NCBI RefSeq assembly: GCF_002217395.1
Contig: NZ_MUHD01000026.1
Coordinates: 50,748 to 114,747 of the forward strand
Length of the DNA stretch: 64,000 bases
Reading direction: 5' to 3'
Origin: Flavobacterium plurextorum
GTDB taxonomy: Bacteria; Bacteroidota; Bacteroidia; Flavobacteriales; Flavobacteriaceae
The notes beneath the pieces were generated by a model. It worked only from the letters and a program-made list of their open reading frames with translations, was not told the DNA's origin and did no database searches. The translations under genes and the position numbers were made by a program. Positions 9,596 to 16,814 of this stretch are shown piece after piece. How positions within the stretch are numbered: position 1 is the stretch's first letter; the number at the start of each line of letters is the position of its first letter.

Positions 9596-9720
9596 TTTTA
9601 TATGTGTTTTAAATTGATACTGCAAAGATAGGAGCGGGGCAGATTTGGAGAATTGCAAATATCAAAGCAATGTTTGCAAAATTCAAATCAAAGAATATAA
9701 TTTCTATTTTTTCAAATCCC

Positions 9721-9759
9721 AAACCTGAAACCTGAAACCTGAAACCTGAAACCTGAAAC
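9721..9759. repeat. Heptanucleotide tandem repeat (AAACCTG)5 plus AAAC
   Basis: Five perfect copies of AAACCTG plus a partial sixth lie between the AraC stop (9767) and the SDR start (9595). A related sequence (CAAGTTTCAGGTT) occurs near 10752 upstream of the AraC gene. Such tracts can change copy number by slippage. Here it is intergenic, so any effect would be on SDR expression. Confidence 0.9.
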
Positions 9760-9766
9760 AGAACAA

Positions 9767-10690
9767 CTAACTTCTAAAAGCCAAAGGTGTTAAAGAAGTT
9801 TGTTTTTTAAAGAAATTAGAGAAATGAGCTAATTCTTCAAAACCAAGTGAATAGGCAATTTCAGATACATTCCAGTCTGTTTGTTTTAAAAGAACTTTTG
9901 CTTCATTTGTTAATCGCGTACTGATTAATTCAGTTGTGGTTTTTCCTGTATTTTCTTTTAAAACCTTATTTAAATGGTTGACATGTACAGATAATCGTGC
10001 GGCAAAGTCTTTTGCTGTTCTCAATTCTAATCGCTGATGCGGAGATTCTATAGGGAATTGTCTCTCTAGTAATTCAGCAAATAAGGACGAAACTCGTGCA
10101 GCAGAATTGTGTTTAGAATAAAGCGCAGAAATGGGTTGTAATTTTTGACCAAAATGAATCAATTCAGCAACATAATTTCTGATTAAATCATATTTGTAGA
10201 TATAATCAGAGTTGATTTCTTTTTGTATTTTGTTGAAAATCAATTCCGCTTCTGAAACTTCTTCATCTGAAAGTTGAAAAATAGGATAACCATCTGAAGC
10301 AAAAATTGGAAGTTCATCAAGATCAATTCCGCTTTTCTTTTTAGATAGAAACTCACTGGTAAAAACACAAAACTGTCCCGATTGATTAGTGTCTTGCGGA
10401 ACATAATTGTATGGAATTTTGGGTGTTGCAAATAACAATCCTTGCTTTTCGATTTCGATTATTTTATCAGCATATTCAGCTCTGTTTTTGCCTTTTATCA
10501 AGCTTATTTTGTAATAAGCTCTTCTGTCATAAGGCATAACCGATTTTCCTTGCAAACGATCTAAAAGCTCTTTAATGTCAAAAACATTAAAATGTCCAAT
10601 CTCTTTTTGAATATCATTAGGTAATAGTGAAGCAGGTTCAACAGCTGAACCTTCGGTAATATCCTGATAAAAGGAGTCTAGGGATTTCAT
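9767..10690 (-). CDS. AraC-family transcriptional regulator
   Basis: The 307-residue protein has a variable N-terminal sensor region (about 1-190) and a C-terminal AraC DNA-binding domain with two helix-turn-helix motifs, seen as FAARLSVHVNHLNKVLKENTG and WNVSEIAYSLGFEELAHFSN followed by FFKKQTSLTPLAFR. The ORF is open to 10714 but the ATG at 10690 (MKSLDSFYQDITEG) is the likely start. It lies upstream of the SDR gene on the same strand, a pairing frequent in Flavobacterium genomes. The effector is unknown. A 7-bp tandem repeat directly follows its stop codon. Confidence 0.88.
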   Translation of the reverse strand: MKSLDSFYQDITEGSAVEPASLLPNDIQKEIGHFNVFDIKELLDRLQGKSVMPYDRRAYYKISLIKGKNRAEYADKIIEIEKQGLLFATPKIPYNYVPQDTNQSGQFCVFTSEFLSKKKSGIDLDELPIFASDGYPIFQLSDEEVSEAELIFNKIQKEINSDYIYKYDLIRNYVAELIHFGQKLQPISALYSKHNSAARVSSLFAELLERQFPIESPHQRLELRTAKDFAARLSVHVNHLNKVLKENTGKTTTELISTRLTNEAKVLLKQTDWNVSEIAYSLGFEELAHFSNFFKKQTSLTPLAFRS

Positions 10691-10848
10691 ATCGTGATGA
10701 ATTGCGAAATTCAAATATACGAAAAATAAAAAGATTGGTTTTTGTTTGTTTCAAGTTTCAGGTTGTATTGTGATTATCTAAGCGCAATAACGATAGCCAT
10801 CAGGAGCAGTGTTTTTTCGAAAGGTTCGTAAAACATACACGCATTTTA

Positions 10849-10895
10849 TGTCATTTCAAGGAACGCGAAATCACACGCGGGATTCAGTAAAGATT
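10849..10895. repeat. Half-copy of a palindromic intergenic element
   Basis: The stretch from TGTCATTTC to AAAGATT matches the left half of the longer inverted-repeat element at 37156-37285 (shared TGTCATTTC, AAATC, CAC, CGG, ATTCA and TAAAGATT in the same order). Just before it, 10791-10807 (CGATAGCCATCAGGAGC) resembles a degenerate copy of the TCCCGATAGCTATCGGGA repeat. Confidence 0.55.
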
Positions 10896-10911
10896 AAAAA
10901 TTACGGAATAA

Positions 10912-11472
10912 TTAAAACAAACTTCCTTGTACAAACTCAGGTTCTGGATTACCTCCAAAAGGAAAAGCATCAATTACAAAAAACTGTTTTACTTTGGGAT
11001 CAAATTCTCTTAGAACAATTTCATTGCATACAAATTGAAGATCAATTTCTGTAAATAGTTCTGATGCAGTTTTAAGATTTTCGGGTGTTAATCTTCTTCC
11101 AATTGATAAATGCGGATTATCACTTTTCTTAAGATTTAAAGACTTTAGTGTTTCATGAATTTTTTTCATGATTGGCACAAGATTATTTTTTGAATCTTTG
11201 GTTACGCCAATAAAAAAAGCACCACTATTTGGGAAAGAATCAAAATGATCTAAAGATACTTTAAAAGGTGTAAAAGTATCAGAAATTTTAGAAAGCTTTT
11301 GTTTGATTGAATCCAATTGAGATTCATCAATTTTGAATTCGCAAATCGTAATGTGTGCGTCAGAATTACAGCTGTTATACCATTCTATTTTACTTCTTAA
11401 AAAGTCTTTTAGCTTTTTAACGGGCTCAACTACTGATTTAGAATAAAATACAACTGAATAGGTTTTTTCCAT
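10912..11472 (-). CDS. 2H phosphoesterase / 2'-5' RNA ligase-like protein
   Basis: The 186-residue product carries the two signature HxT/SxI motifs of the 2H superfamily: HITICEF (about residue 40) and HLSIGRRL (about residue 122). They are spaced about 80 residues apart, as expected for the two-lobed LigT/CPDase fold. Members hydrolyse cyclic phosphodiesters such as 2',3'-cyclic nucleotides, or join RNA ends; which applies here cannot be told. No signal peptide, so it is cytoplasmic. The start at MEKTYSVVFYSKS places the first strand correctly. It lies 24 bp downstream of the receiver-like gene and may be co-transcribed with it. Confidence 0.8.
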   Translation of the reverse strand: MEKTYSVVFYSKSVVEPVKKLKDFLRSKIEWYNSCNSDAHITICEFKIDESQLDSIKQKLSKISDTFTPFKVSLDHFDSFPNSGAFFIGVTKDSKNNLVPIMKKIHETLKSLNLKKSDNPHLSIGRRLTPENLKTASELFTEIDLQFVCNEIVLREFDPKVKQFFVIDAFPFGGNPEPEFVQGSLF

Positions 11473-11496
11473 TTTGAGGCTTTAAATTATGCAAAT

Positions 11497-11811
11497 TTAT
11501 AGCTTTCCTTTTAAATGTAATCGATGGAGAATTTCAGATTTTAATAAACCGCTTCCGCCTCCAAAATGCTCAATTACTTCTACTTCAGGCTGTTTTTTTA
11601 AGCAAAAAGAAGTGAATTCTTTCTCGATGTGATTCTCGATTCCAGAGCTTAAAAGTACAATGTCGATTTTATGGTTTAAAAAGTATTCTTGTGCCTCTTT
11701 TTCATTGTTGAAAGCAATGGCATTCCAATTTTCATCCGCATTTACAAGGCGAAGTAAAATGGCTAGAATTTCTTCATTTTTACCTAAGAGTAAGAATTCA
11801 AGAGTTTTCAT
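11497..11811 (-). CDS. Degenerate receiver-like small protein
   Basis: The 104-residue cytoplasmic protein follows the alternating strand-helix pattern of a CheY-like receiver: strand LEFLLLGKNEE, helix LAILLRLVNADE, helix NEKEAQEYFLNH, then strand KIDIVLLSSG. The position where the phosphoacceptor Asp would follow IVLL is Ser, and the N-terminal acidic pair is absent, so phosphorylation is unlikely. A Gly-rich stretch (HFGGGSGLLKSEI) replaces the usual C-terminal segment. It is shorter than a normal receiver (about 120). Function unknown. The receiver assignment rests on pattern only. It is followed by the 2H phosphoesterase gene. Confidence 0.65.
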   Translation of the reverse strand: MKTLEFLLLGKNEEILAILLRLVNADENWNAIAFNNEKEAQEYFLNHKIDIVLLSSGIENHIEKEFTSFCLKKQPEVEVIEHFGGGSGLLKSEILHRLHLKGKL

Positions 11812-12002
11812 AATCTTTTATTTAAGTAACAAATTTACGAGTATTACGGCAATGCTAACTTAATCTAGGATAAGAAATCAGCATGTTTATTAACTTGTTG
11901 CAACATTTTTATTTAGAATTGAGGTTTATTTTTAAATACAACATTTTGAGATACAATGATCTAGGGTTTGTTAACATAAAAATAACGTAAAATATTACAA
12001 AA

Positions 12003-12176
12003 ATGAGGAAAGCCGTAATAAAATCTAAAAAGACGGCAGTAGATTTGTGTTATAGAATTACTGAGATTATTTTTTACTTTTCTATGATTAAACTGTTTTT
12101 GGAGAAACTTTTTAAAGGAAAATTAGACAATCCATTTACGTGGACTGCATTGTATAAATTTGCAATAATACAATAA
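12003..12176 (+). CDS. Small hypothetical protein, 57 residues
   Basis: An ATG at 12003 opens a 57-codon frame ending at TAA 12174-12176. The product is basic at the N-terminus (MRKAVIKSKK), followed by an amphipathic or hydrophobic stretch (ITEIIFYFSMIKLFLEKL) and ends DNPFTWTALYKFAIIQ. No family is recognised. Support for a real gene is the strong terminator 15 bp downstream in the same orientation and the absence of any other gene in the 11812-12243 gap that would need it. No convincing promoter or Shine-Dalgarno was found. It could alternatively be a short regulatory RNA with a chance frame. Confidence 0.5.
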   Translation: MRKAVIKSKKTAVDLCYRITEIIFYFSMIKLFLEKLFKGKLDNPFTWTALYKFAIIQ

Positions 12177-12190
12177 TGTATAATTTTCTT

Positions 12191-12241
12191 AAGGTTTTTA
12201 GATTTGGTTATTAAGTTAACCATATCTAAAAACCTTTTTTT
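12191..12241 (+). terminator. Strong rho-independent terminator
   Basis: The arms 12191-12210 and 12215-12234 pair almost perfectly (AAGGTTTTTAGAT with ATCTAAAAACCTT, plus GGTTA with TAACC), followed by a T run 12234-12241. The T run is on the plus strand, so it terminates transcription of the small ORF rather than the convergent esterase gene. Confidence 0.85.
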
Positions 12242-12243
12242 AT

Positions 12244-13185
12244 TTAAAGAAGTCCGTTGCTTTTAAGCCATTCTTCGCAATCTTTAGTCCAATATTTACT
12301 AGTGTCTTTTACACCTAATCCAAAACCATGTCCTCCTTTTTCATATAAATGTAACTCTGCTGCAACATTATTTTTTTTGAGTGCTAAGTAATAATTAATG
12401 CTGTTTTCTGGCAAAACTGCGGTGTCATCTGTAGCGTGAATTAAAAAAGCTGGCGGTGTTTGAGGTGTGATTTTTTTATCATTAGAGAAAGCATCTATAA
12501 GAGCCTGTGTTGGGTTGTTTCCTAGTAAATTGGTTTGTGAACCTTTGTGAGTTATTTGATTTTCCATTGAAATTACTGGATAAATAAGAAGTGAAAAATC
12601 AGGGCGCGCACTTGTTTTAAAAGAGGATTCATAAACTTTATCGTCATAATGTGTAGATAAGGTTGAAGCCAAATGTCCTCCAGCAGAAAAGCCCATTATT
12701 CCAATTTTTTTCGGATCAATATTCCATTTAGCTGCATTTTGTCGTACATAACGCATGGCTTCCTGTGCATCTTGAAGCGGACCTATATATTTATTTTTCA
12801 TTATAAGATCGCTCGGAAGACGATACTTTAGTACAAAAGCTGTAATTCCTAAACTGTTGAGCCAAGCTGCAACTTTGGTTCCTTCCTTGTCAATTGCTAA
12901 ATGTGAGTAACCGCCGCCGGGAAGAATAATTACAGCGGTATGATCAGGATTGCTCACAGCAGGAAAAAAAGCAGTAAGAGTAGGTGTTGATACTTGACTT
13001 GTACTTTGAATAATTCCGTTTTTAAAATCTGGTTTTTCTTTGTAATCGGAAGCTTTTATTTCATCTGGAATTTGCTGCCAAAGATTTACAGTTTGATTTT
13101 GTGCCGATGCTGAAGCTAAGTTTCCAAGTATAAAAATCATAAAAAATGCAGCTTTTTTGAAGTATTGTTTTTTTGTGCTTTTCAC
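12244..13185 (-). CDS. Secreted alpha/beta-hydrolase, probable carbohydrate esterase
   Basis: This 313-residue exported serine esterase has a signal peptide ending near ASASAQ (about residue 29). The oxyanion loop is LPGGGYSHLA (about 89-97), the nucleophile elbow GFSAGG (Ser167), the acid region HATDDTAV (Asp253 or Asp254) and the His in KGGHGFG (His286). This is the BD-FAE/acetyl-xylan-esterase type of hydrolase. It sits at the edge of the pectin locus, divergent from exuT across a 400-bp gap holding a LacI operator, which suggests removal of acetyl or related esters from pectin-derived sugars. Substrate is inferred from context only. Confidence 0.82.
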   Translation of the reverse strand: MKSTKKQYFKKAAFFMIFILGNLASASAQNQTVNLWQQIPDEIKASDYKEKPDFKNGIIQSTSQVSTPTLTAFFPAVSNPDHTAVIILPGGGYSHLAIDKEGTKVAAWLNSLGITAFVLKYRLPSDLIMKNKYIGPLQDAQEAMRYVRQNAAKWNIDPKKIGIMGFSAGGHLASTLSTHYDDKVYESSFKTSARPDFSLLIYPVISMENQITHKGSQTNLLGNNPTQALIDAFSNDKKITPQTPPAFLIHATDDTAVLPENSINYYLALKKNNVAAELHLYEKGGHGFGLGVKDTSKYWTKDCEEWLKSNGLL

Positions 13186-13462
13186 GGTAAATAAAGTTGT
13201 TTAGGATTAATTTTAAGAGAACAGACAGATTAGGAATGTTAAATTTCATCAAAACTTAAATAATTAAAACCAAAATTGAAACATTCTGTTTTTTAGCGGA
13301 CAATTTTGATGTCGGAAACAGATTATTTTTGCATGTTCGCAATTAACAAATATATTGTTTAATATTTAATTTAGTAGTCATTTTTTTAAGCGATATGTTT
13401 ATTTATGTGACAAATATAAATTTTTATATAATTTATTTGGAATATAAAGATTTAAAACTATA
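13186..13462. other. Intergenic region between esterase and exuT promoter
   Basis: AT-rich divergent control region. No ORF worth calling was found. The only clear elements lie to its right: the promoter and operator of the uronate operon. The esterase promoter must also lie here, but no exact TAnnTTTG with a spaced TTTG was identified for it. Confidence 0.5.
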
Positions 13463-13493
13463 TTTGTGCAATCGATTACATTATTTACGTTTG
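13463..13493 (+). promoter_or_regulatory. Promoter of the uronate catabolic operon
   Basis: TTTG (13463-13466) and TACGTTTG (13486-13493) are separated by exactly 19 bp, matching the Bacteroidota sigma-ABfr consensus TTTG-N19-TAnnTTTG. The predicted start of transcription is near 13500, about 85 nt before the exuT ATG. The LacI-type palindrome occupies the spacer. Confidence 0.75.
13467..13480. promoter_or_regulatory. LacI-family operator upstream of exuT
   Basis: The sequence TGCAATCGATTACA is a 14-bp near-palindrome differing by one base from the perfect palindrome at 24746-24759. It begins directly after the -33 TTTG and ends 5 bp before the -7 element, so a bound repressor would block RNA polymerase. 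Confidence 0.75.
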
Positions 13494-13585
13494 TTTGTTT
13501 TGGATTCTTGATTTTGATCTTTCGAATTTTACTTAATAGTGTGTTGATTTTCCAAAAAACTTTATAACTATAATAAGCCGTTACC

Positions 13586-15055
13586 ATGAATCAAACCGAT
13601 GCCGTTACCGTAAATCAAAACGTCAAATCCACAGGAAAATATCGTTGGAGCATATGTGCGCTGCTATTTTTTGCAACGACCATTAATTATTTAGATCGCC
13701 AAGTTCTATCGTTAACATGGAGCGATTTTATAGCTCCTGAATTTCACTGGACAAATAATGACTATGGAAATATTACTGCTTTGTTTTCTATATTTTACGC
13801 AGTTTCTCTTTTGTTTGCTGGGCGATTTGTAGATTGGCTTGATACAAAAAAAGGATTTCTTTGGGCAATTGGTATTTGGTCTGTAGGAGCTTGTTTACAT
13901 GCTTTTTGCGGTATTGCTACTTCAGGAATAATAACTGGTAATTGGTTAGTAGGATTTCATGGCTCAAAAGAAATAATCAGTACAATAAATGATACTGCGC
14001 TGGTAATCAATGTGAGTGTTGCTTTATTTATTTTTGCGCGCTTTGTCTTGGCAGTTGGTGAGGCTGGAAATTTTCCAGCAGCAATTAAAACTACTGCAGA
14101 ATATTTTCCTAAAAAAGACAGAGCTTTTTCAACAAGTATTTTTAATGCAGGTGCAACTGTAGGTGCATTAGCAGCCCCAATTACTATTCCATTTATTGCA
14201 AAATCATTCGGTTGGGAAATGTCTTTTATTATCATCGGAGCTTTAGGATTTGTTTGGATGGGATTCTGGGTTTTTATGTATGATAAACCAGAAAGACACC
14301 CAAGAGTGAGTGCAGAGGAATTAGCTTATATTCAACAAGATGATATTGCAGACAGCAAATTAGAAGGTTACGTGCCGGAAACAACTTCAAAAGTTTCTTT
14401 TGTTGACTGCTTTAAATACAAACAAACTTGGGCTTTTGCCTTTGGTAAATTTATGACAGATGGAGTTTGGTGGTTTTTCTTGTTCTGGACGCCTGCTTAT
14501 TTGAGCTCTGTTTACGGAATGGATTCTACAGAAGCTGCATTGCCATTATTTGTATTGTATATGATTACATTATTGTCAATTATTGGCGGATGGCTTCCAA
14601 CTTATTTTGTCGAAAAGAAAGGGATGAATCCTTACGAAGGAAGAATGAGAGCAATGTTAATTTTTGCCTTCTTTCCTCTATTAGCTTTAATTGCGCAGCC
14701 TTTAGGATATATCAGCTACTGGGTTCCGGTTGTGATTATTGGAATTGCAGGTGCAGCACATCAATCTTGGTCGGCTAATATTTTTACTACAGTTGGAGAT
14801 ATGTTTCCTAAGAAAGCGATTGCAACTATTACAGGAATTGGAGGTTTAGCAGGTGGAGTAGGATCGACTTTAATTAATAAAGGTTCAGGAGTTTTATTTG
14901 ATCATGCTAAAGAAACAAATATGGTTTTTATGGGCTTTAAAGGTATTGAAGCTGGATATTTTATAATCTTTTCAATTTGTGCGGTTTGTTATTTAACAGG
15001 TTGGGTTGTAATGAAATCTCTTGTTCCAAAATACAGTCCAATTACAAACTTGTAA
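13586..15055 (+). CDS. exuT: MFS hexuronate transporter (ExuT-like, ACS family)
   Basis: This 489-residue major facilitator has about 12 membrane helices. The N-terminal signature NYLDRQVLSLTW and the loop motif GRFVDWLDTKKGF are typical of the anion:cation symporter family that includes ExuT and glucarate transporters. An insertion of about 40 residues (GIATSGIITGNWLVGFHGSKEIIS and following) lies between early helices, as in several Bacteroidota ExuT homologues. It is the first gene of the uronate operon and has a well-defined promoter with an embedded operator. The expected role is proton-coupled import of galacturonate or glucuronate from the periplasm. Substrate is inferred from family and neighbours. 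Confidence 0.88.
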   Translation: MNQTDAVTVNQNVKSTGKYRWSICALLFFATTINYLDRQVLSLTWSDFIAPEFHWTNNDYGNITALFSIFYAVSLLFAGRFVDWLDTKKGFLWAIGIWSVGACLHAFCGIATSGIITGNWLVGFHGSKEIISTINDTALVINVSVALFIFARFVLAVGEAGNFPAAIKTTAEYFPKKDRAFSTSIFNAGATVGALAAPITIPFIAKSFGWEMSFIIIGALGFVWMGFWVFMYDKPERHPRVSAEELAYIQQDDIADSKLEGYVPETTSKVSFVDCFKYKQTWAFAFGKFMTDGVWWFFLFWTPAYLSSVYGMDSTEAALPLFVLYMITLLSIIGGWLPTYFVEKKGMNPYEGRMRAMLIFAFFPLLALIAQPLGYISYWVPVVIIGIAGAAHQSWSANIFTTVGDMFPKKAIATITGIGGLAGGVGSTLINKGSGVLFDHAKETNMVFMGFKGIEAGYFIIFSICAVCYLTGWVVMKSLVPKYSPITNL

Positions 15056-15126
15056 AAGATAATTTGTCTAAATAGTATAATTTTTTCAATTCAATTATGC
15101 TATTTCAATATAAAAAATTAATTTTG

Positions 15127-15140
15127 TGCAATCGATTACA
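15127..15140. promoter_or_regulatory. LacI-family operator upstream of kduI
   Basis: The same 14-mer as upstream of exuT (TGCAATCGATTACA), in the same TTTG-preceded and TTA-followed context. It lies in the 99-bp exuT-kduI gap and ends 14 bp before the kduI ATG. No -7 element fits at the right spacing here, so it may act as a second repressor site or roadblock rather than over a promoter. Confidence 0.7.
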
Positions 15141-15154
15141 TTAAAATAAAAATT

Positions 15155-15994
15155 ATGACAAAATATAGTTCAAGATACGCGTCAAGCCCTGAAGCTGTTA
15201 AAAAATATGATACACAACAATTGAGAGAAGAATTCTTAATTGATGATTTAATGCAGGAGGATGAAGTTGTATTGGTTTACTCTCACTACGACAGATACAT
15301 TGCAGGTTCTGCGGTTCCTGTAAAAGGTGATTTAGCTTTGGAAACAATCGATCCGCTTAAAGCGCCGTATTTTTTAGAAAGAAGAGAACTTGGAATTATT
15401 AATGTAGGCGGAAGCGGTTCTGTAGTTGTAGAAGGAACTTCTTATGAGTTAGGTTTTAAAGATGCTTTGTACATCGGAAGCGGGAATAAAGAAGTTATTT
15501 TTAAAAGTAACGACAGTAATAATCCAGCAAAATTTTACCTAAACTCTGCGCCGGCTCATACCACTTACCCAACGGTAAAAGTAAGTTTGGCAGAAGCCAA
15601 TAAACTAGAATTAGGTACGATGGAAACGGCTAATCACCGTACAGTAAACCAAATGATTATTGGAAGCGTTGTAACAACCTGTCAATTGCAAATGGGTATG
15701 ACGGAGTTAAGACCTGGAAGTGTTTGGAACACAATGCCGGCACACGTACACGATCGCAGAATGGAAGTTTATTTCTACTTAGATATTCCGGAAAATCAAG
15801 CTGTTTGTCATTTTATGGGACAACCGCAAGAAACAAGACATATTTGGATGAACAATCATCAGGCAGTTATTTCTCCGCCTTGGTCGATTCACTCAGGTTC
15901 AGGAACCAGCAATTATACGTTTATCTGGGGAATGGCTGGTGAGAATTTAGATTATGGAGATATGGATGTTTGTAAAATTACGGACTTAAGATAA
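15155..15994 (+). CDS. kduI: 5-dehydro-4-deoxy-D-glucuronate isomerase
   Basis: KduI converts 4-deoxy-L-threo-5-hexosulose uronate, the open form of the unsaturated monomer released by GH105 enzymes and pectate lyases, to 3-deoxy-D-glycero-2,5-hexodiulosonate. The 279-residue length is normal. The cupin metal motif is visible as PAHVHDRRMEVYFY (His, His, Glu; about residues 196-209), with a further conserved His in IHSGSGTSNYTFIWGMAGEN near the C-terminus. It is cytoplasmic. kduD follows after 4 bp, so the two steps are translationally coupled. Confidence 0.95.
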   Translation: MTKYSSRYASSPEAVKKYDTQQLREEFLIDDLMQEDEVVLVYSHYDRYIAGSAVPVKGDLALETIDPLKAPYFLERRELGIINVGGSGSVVVEGTSYELGFKDALYIGSGNKEVIFKSNDSNNPAKFYLNSAPAHTTYPTVKVSLAEANKLELGTMETANHRTVNQMIIGSVVTTCQLQMGMTELRPGSVWNTMPAHVHDRRMEVYFYLDIPENQAVCHFMGQPQETRHIWMNNHQAVISPPWSIHSGSGTSNYTFIWGMAGENLDYGDMDVCKITDLR

Positions 15995-15998
15995 AATC

Positions 15999-16790
15999 AT
16001 GACAAATCTATTTGATGTAACAGGAAAAGTTGCCCTAATTACAGGAAGTACTCACGGACTGGGAATGGCAATGGCAAAGGGATTAGGAAATGCCGGTGCA
16101 ACAATTGTTGTTAATGGTAATTCGTCTCAACAAAAGATTGATGAAGCTGTAAAAGAGCTAAAAAATGAAGGTATTAATGCTTTTGGATACAGGTTTAATG
16201 TAACAGATGAAAAGGAAGTTATAGAAGCTGTAAAGAAAATTGAAAGCGAAGTTGGGCCAATTGCTATTTTAATTAACAATGCTGGAATCATCAAAAGAAT
16301 TCCATTGCTAGAAATGGAAGTTTCTGATTTTAGAGAAGTTATTGATATTGATTTGGTAAGTCCTTTTATTGTTTCTAAGCATGTTGCAAAAGGAATGATT
16401 GAGAGAAGACAAGGTAAAATAATCAACATTTGTTCGATGATGAGCGAATTAGGCCGTAGTACAGTTTCGGCTTATGCGGCTGCAAAAGGCGGTTTGAAGA
16501 TGTTGACCAAAAACATGGCAACAGAATGGGCAAAGTATAATGTGCAAATCAACGGAATTGGACCTGGTTATTTTGCAACAGAACAAACAAAACCAATCAG
16601 AGTTGACGGACATCCGTTTAACGATTTTATTATAAGCAGAACGCCGGCGGCAAAATGGGGAGATCCAGGTGACTTGGCAGGAGCTGCAATATTTTTATCA
16701 TCGAAAGCAAGTGATTTTGTAAACGGACATATTTTATATGTTGACGGCGGAATTCTTGCCACAATTGGAAAACCTTCAAACGAAGATTAA
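15999..16790 (+). CDS. kduD: 2-dehydro-3-deoxy-D-gluconate 5-dehydrogenase (SDR)
   Basis: This 263-residue SDR has the cofactor motif TGSTHGLGMAMA (about 15-26), NNAGII, a catalytic Ser in ICSMMSELG and YAAAKGG. In the KduD role it reduces 3-deoxy-2,5-hexodiulosonate to 2-keto-3-deoxygluconate with NADH, feeding KdgK. The family also contains gluconate 5-dehydrogenases, but the 4-bp spacing from kduI and the locus make KduD the best call. The C-terminal segment YVDGGILATIGKP is typical of KduD/IdnO proteins. Confidence 0.9.
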   Translation: MTNLFDVTGKVALITGSTHGLGMAMAKGLGNAGATIVVNGNSSQQKIDEAVKELKNEGINAFGYRFNVTDEKEVIEAVKKIESEVGPIAILINNAGIIKRIPLLEMEVSDFREVIDIDLVSPFIVSKHVAKGMIERRQGKIINICSMMSELGRSTVSAYAAAKGGLKMLTKNMATEWAKYNVQINGIGPGYFATEQTKPIRVDGHPFNDFIISRTPAAKWGDPGDLAGAAIFLSSKASDFVNGHILYVDGGILATIGKPSNED

Positions 16791-16814
16791 TTATCAAATT
16801 TTATTTAAAAAGAC

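Noticed and set aside
10809..11054. 81-codon plus-strand frame over a repeat and the 2H phosphoesterase end
   Set aside because: It lies on an intergenic repeat and opposite a real gene; no domain is visible.
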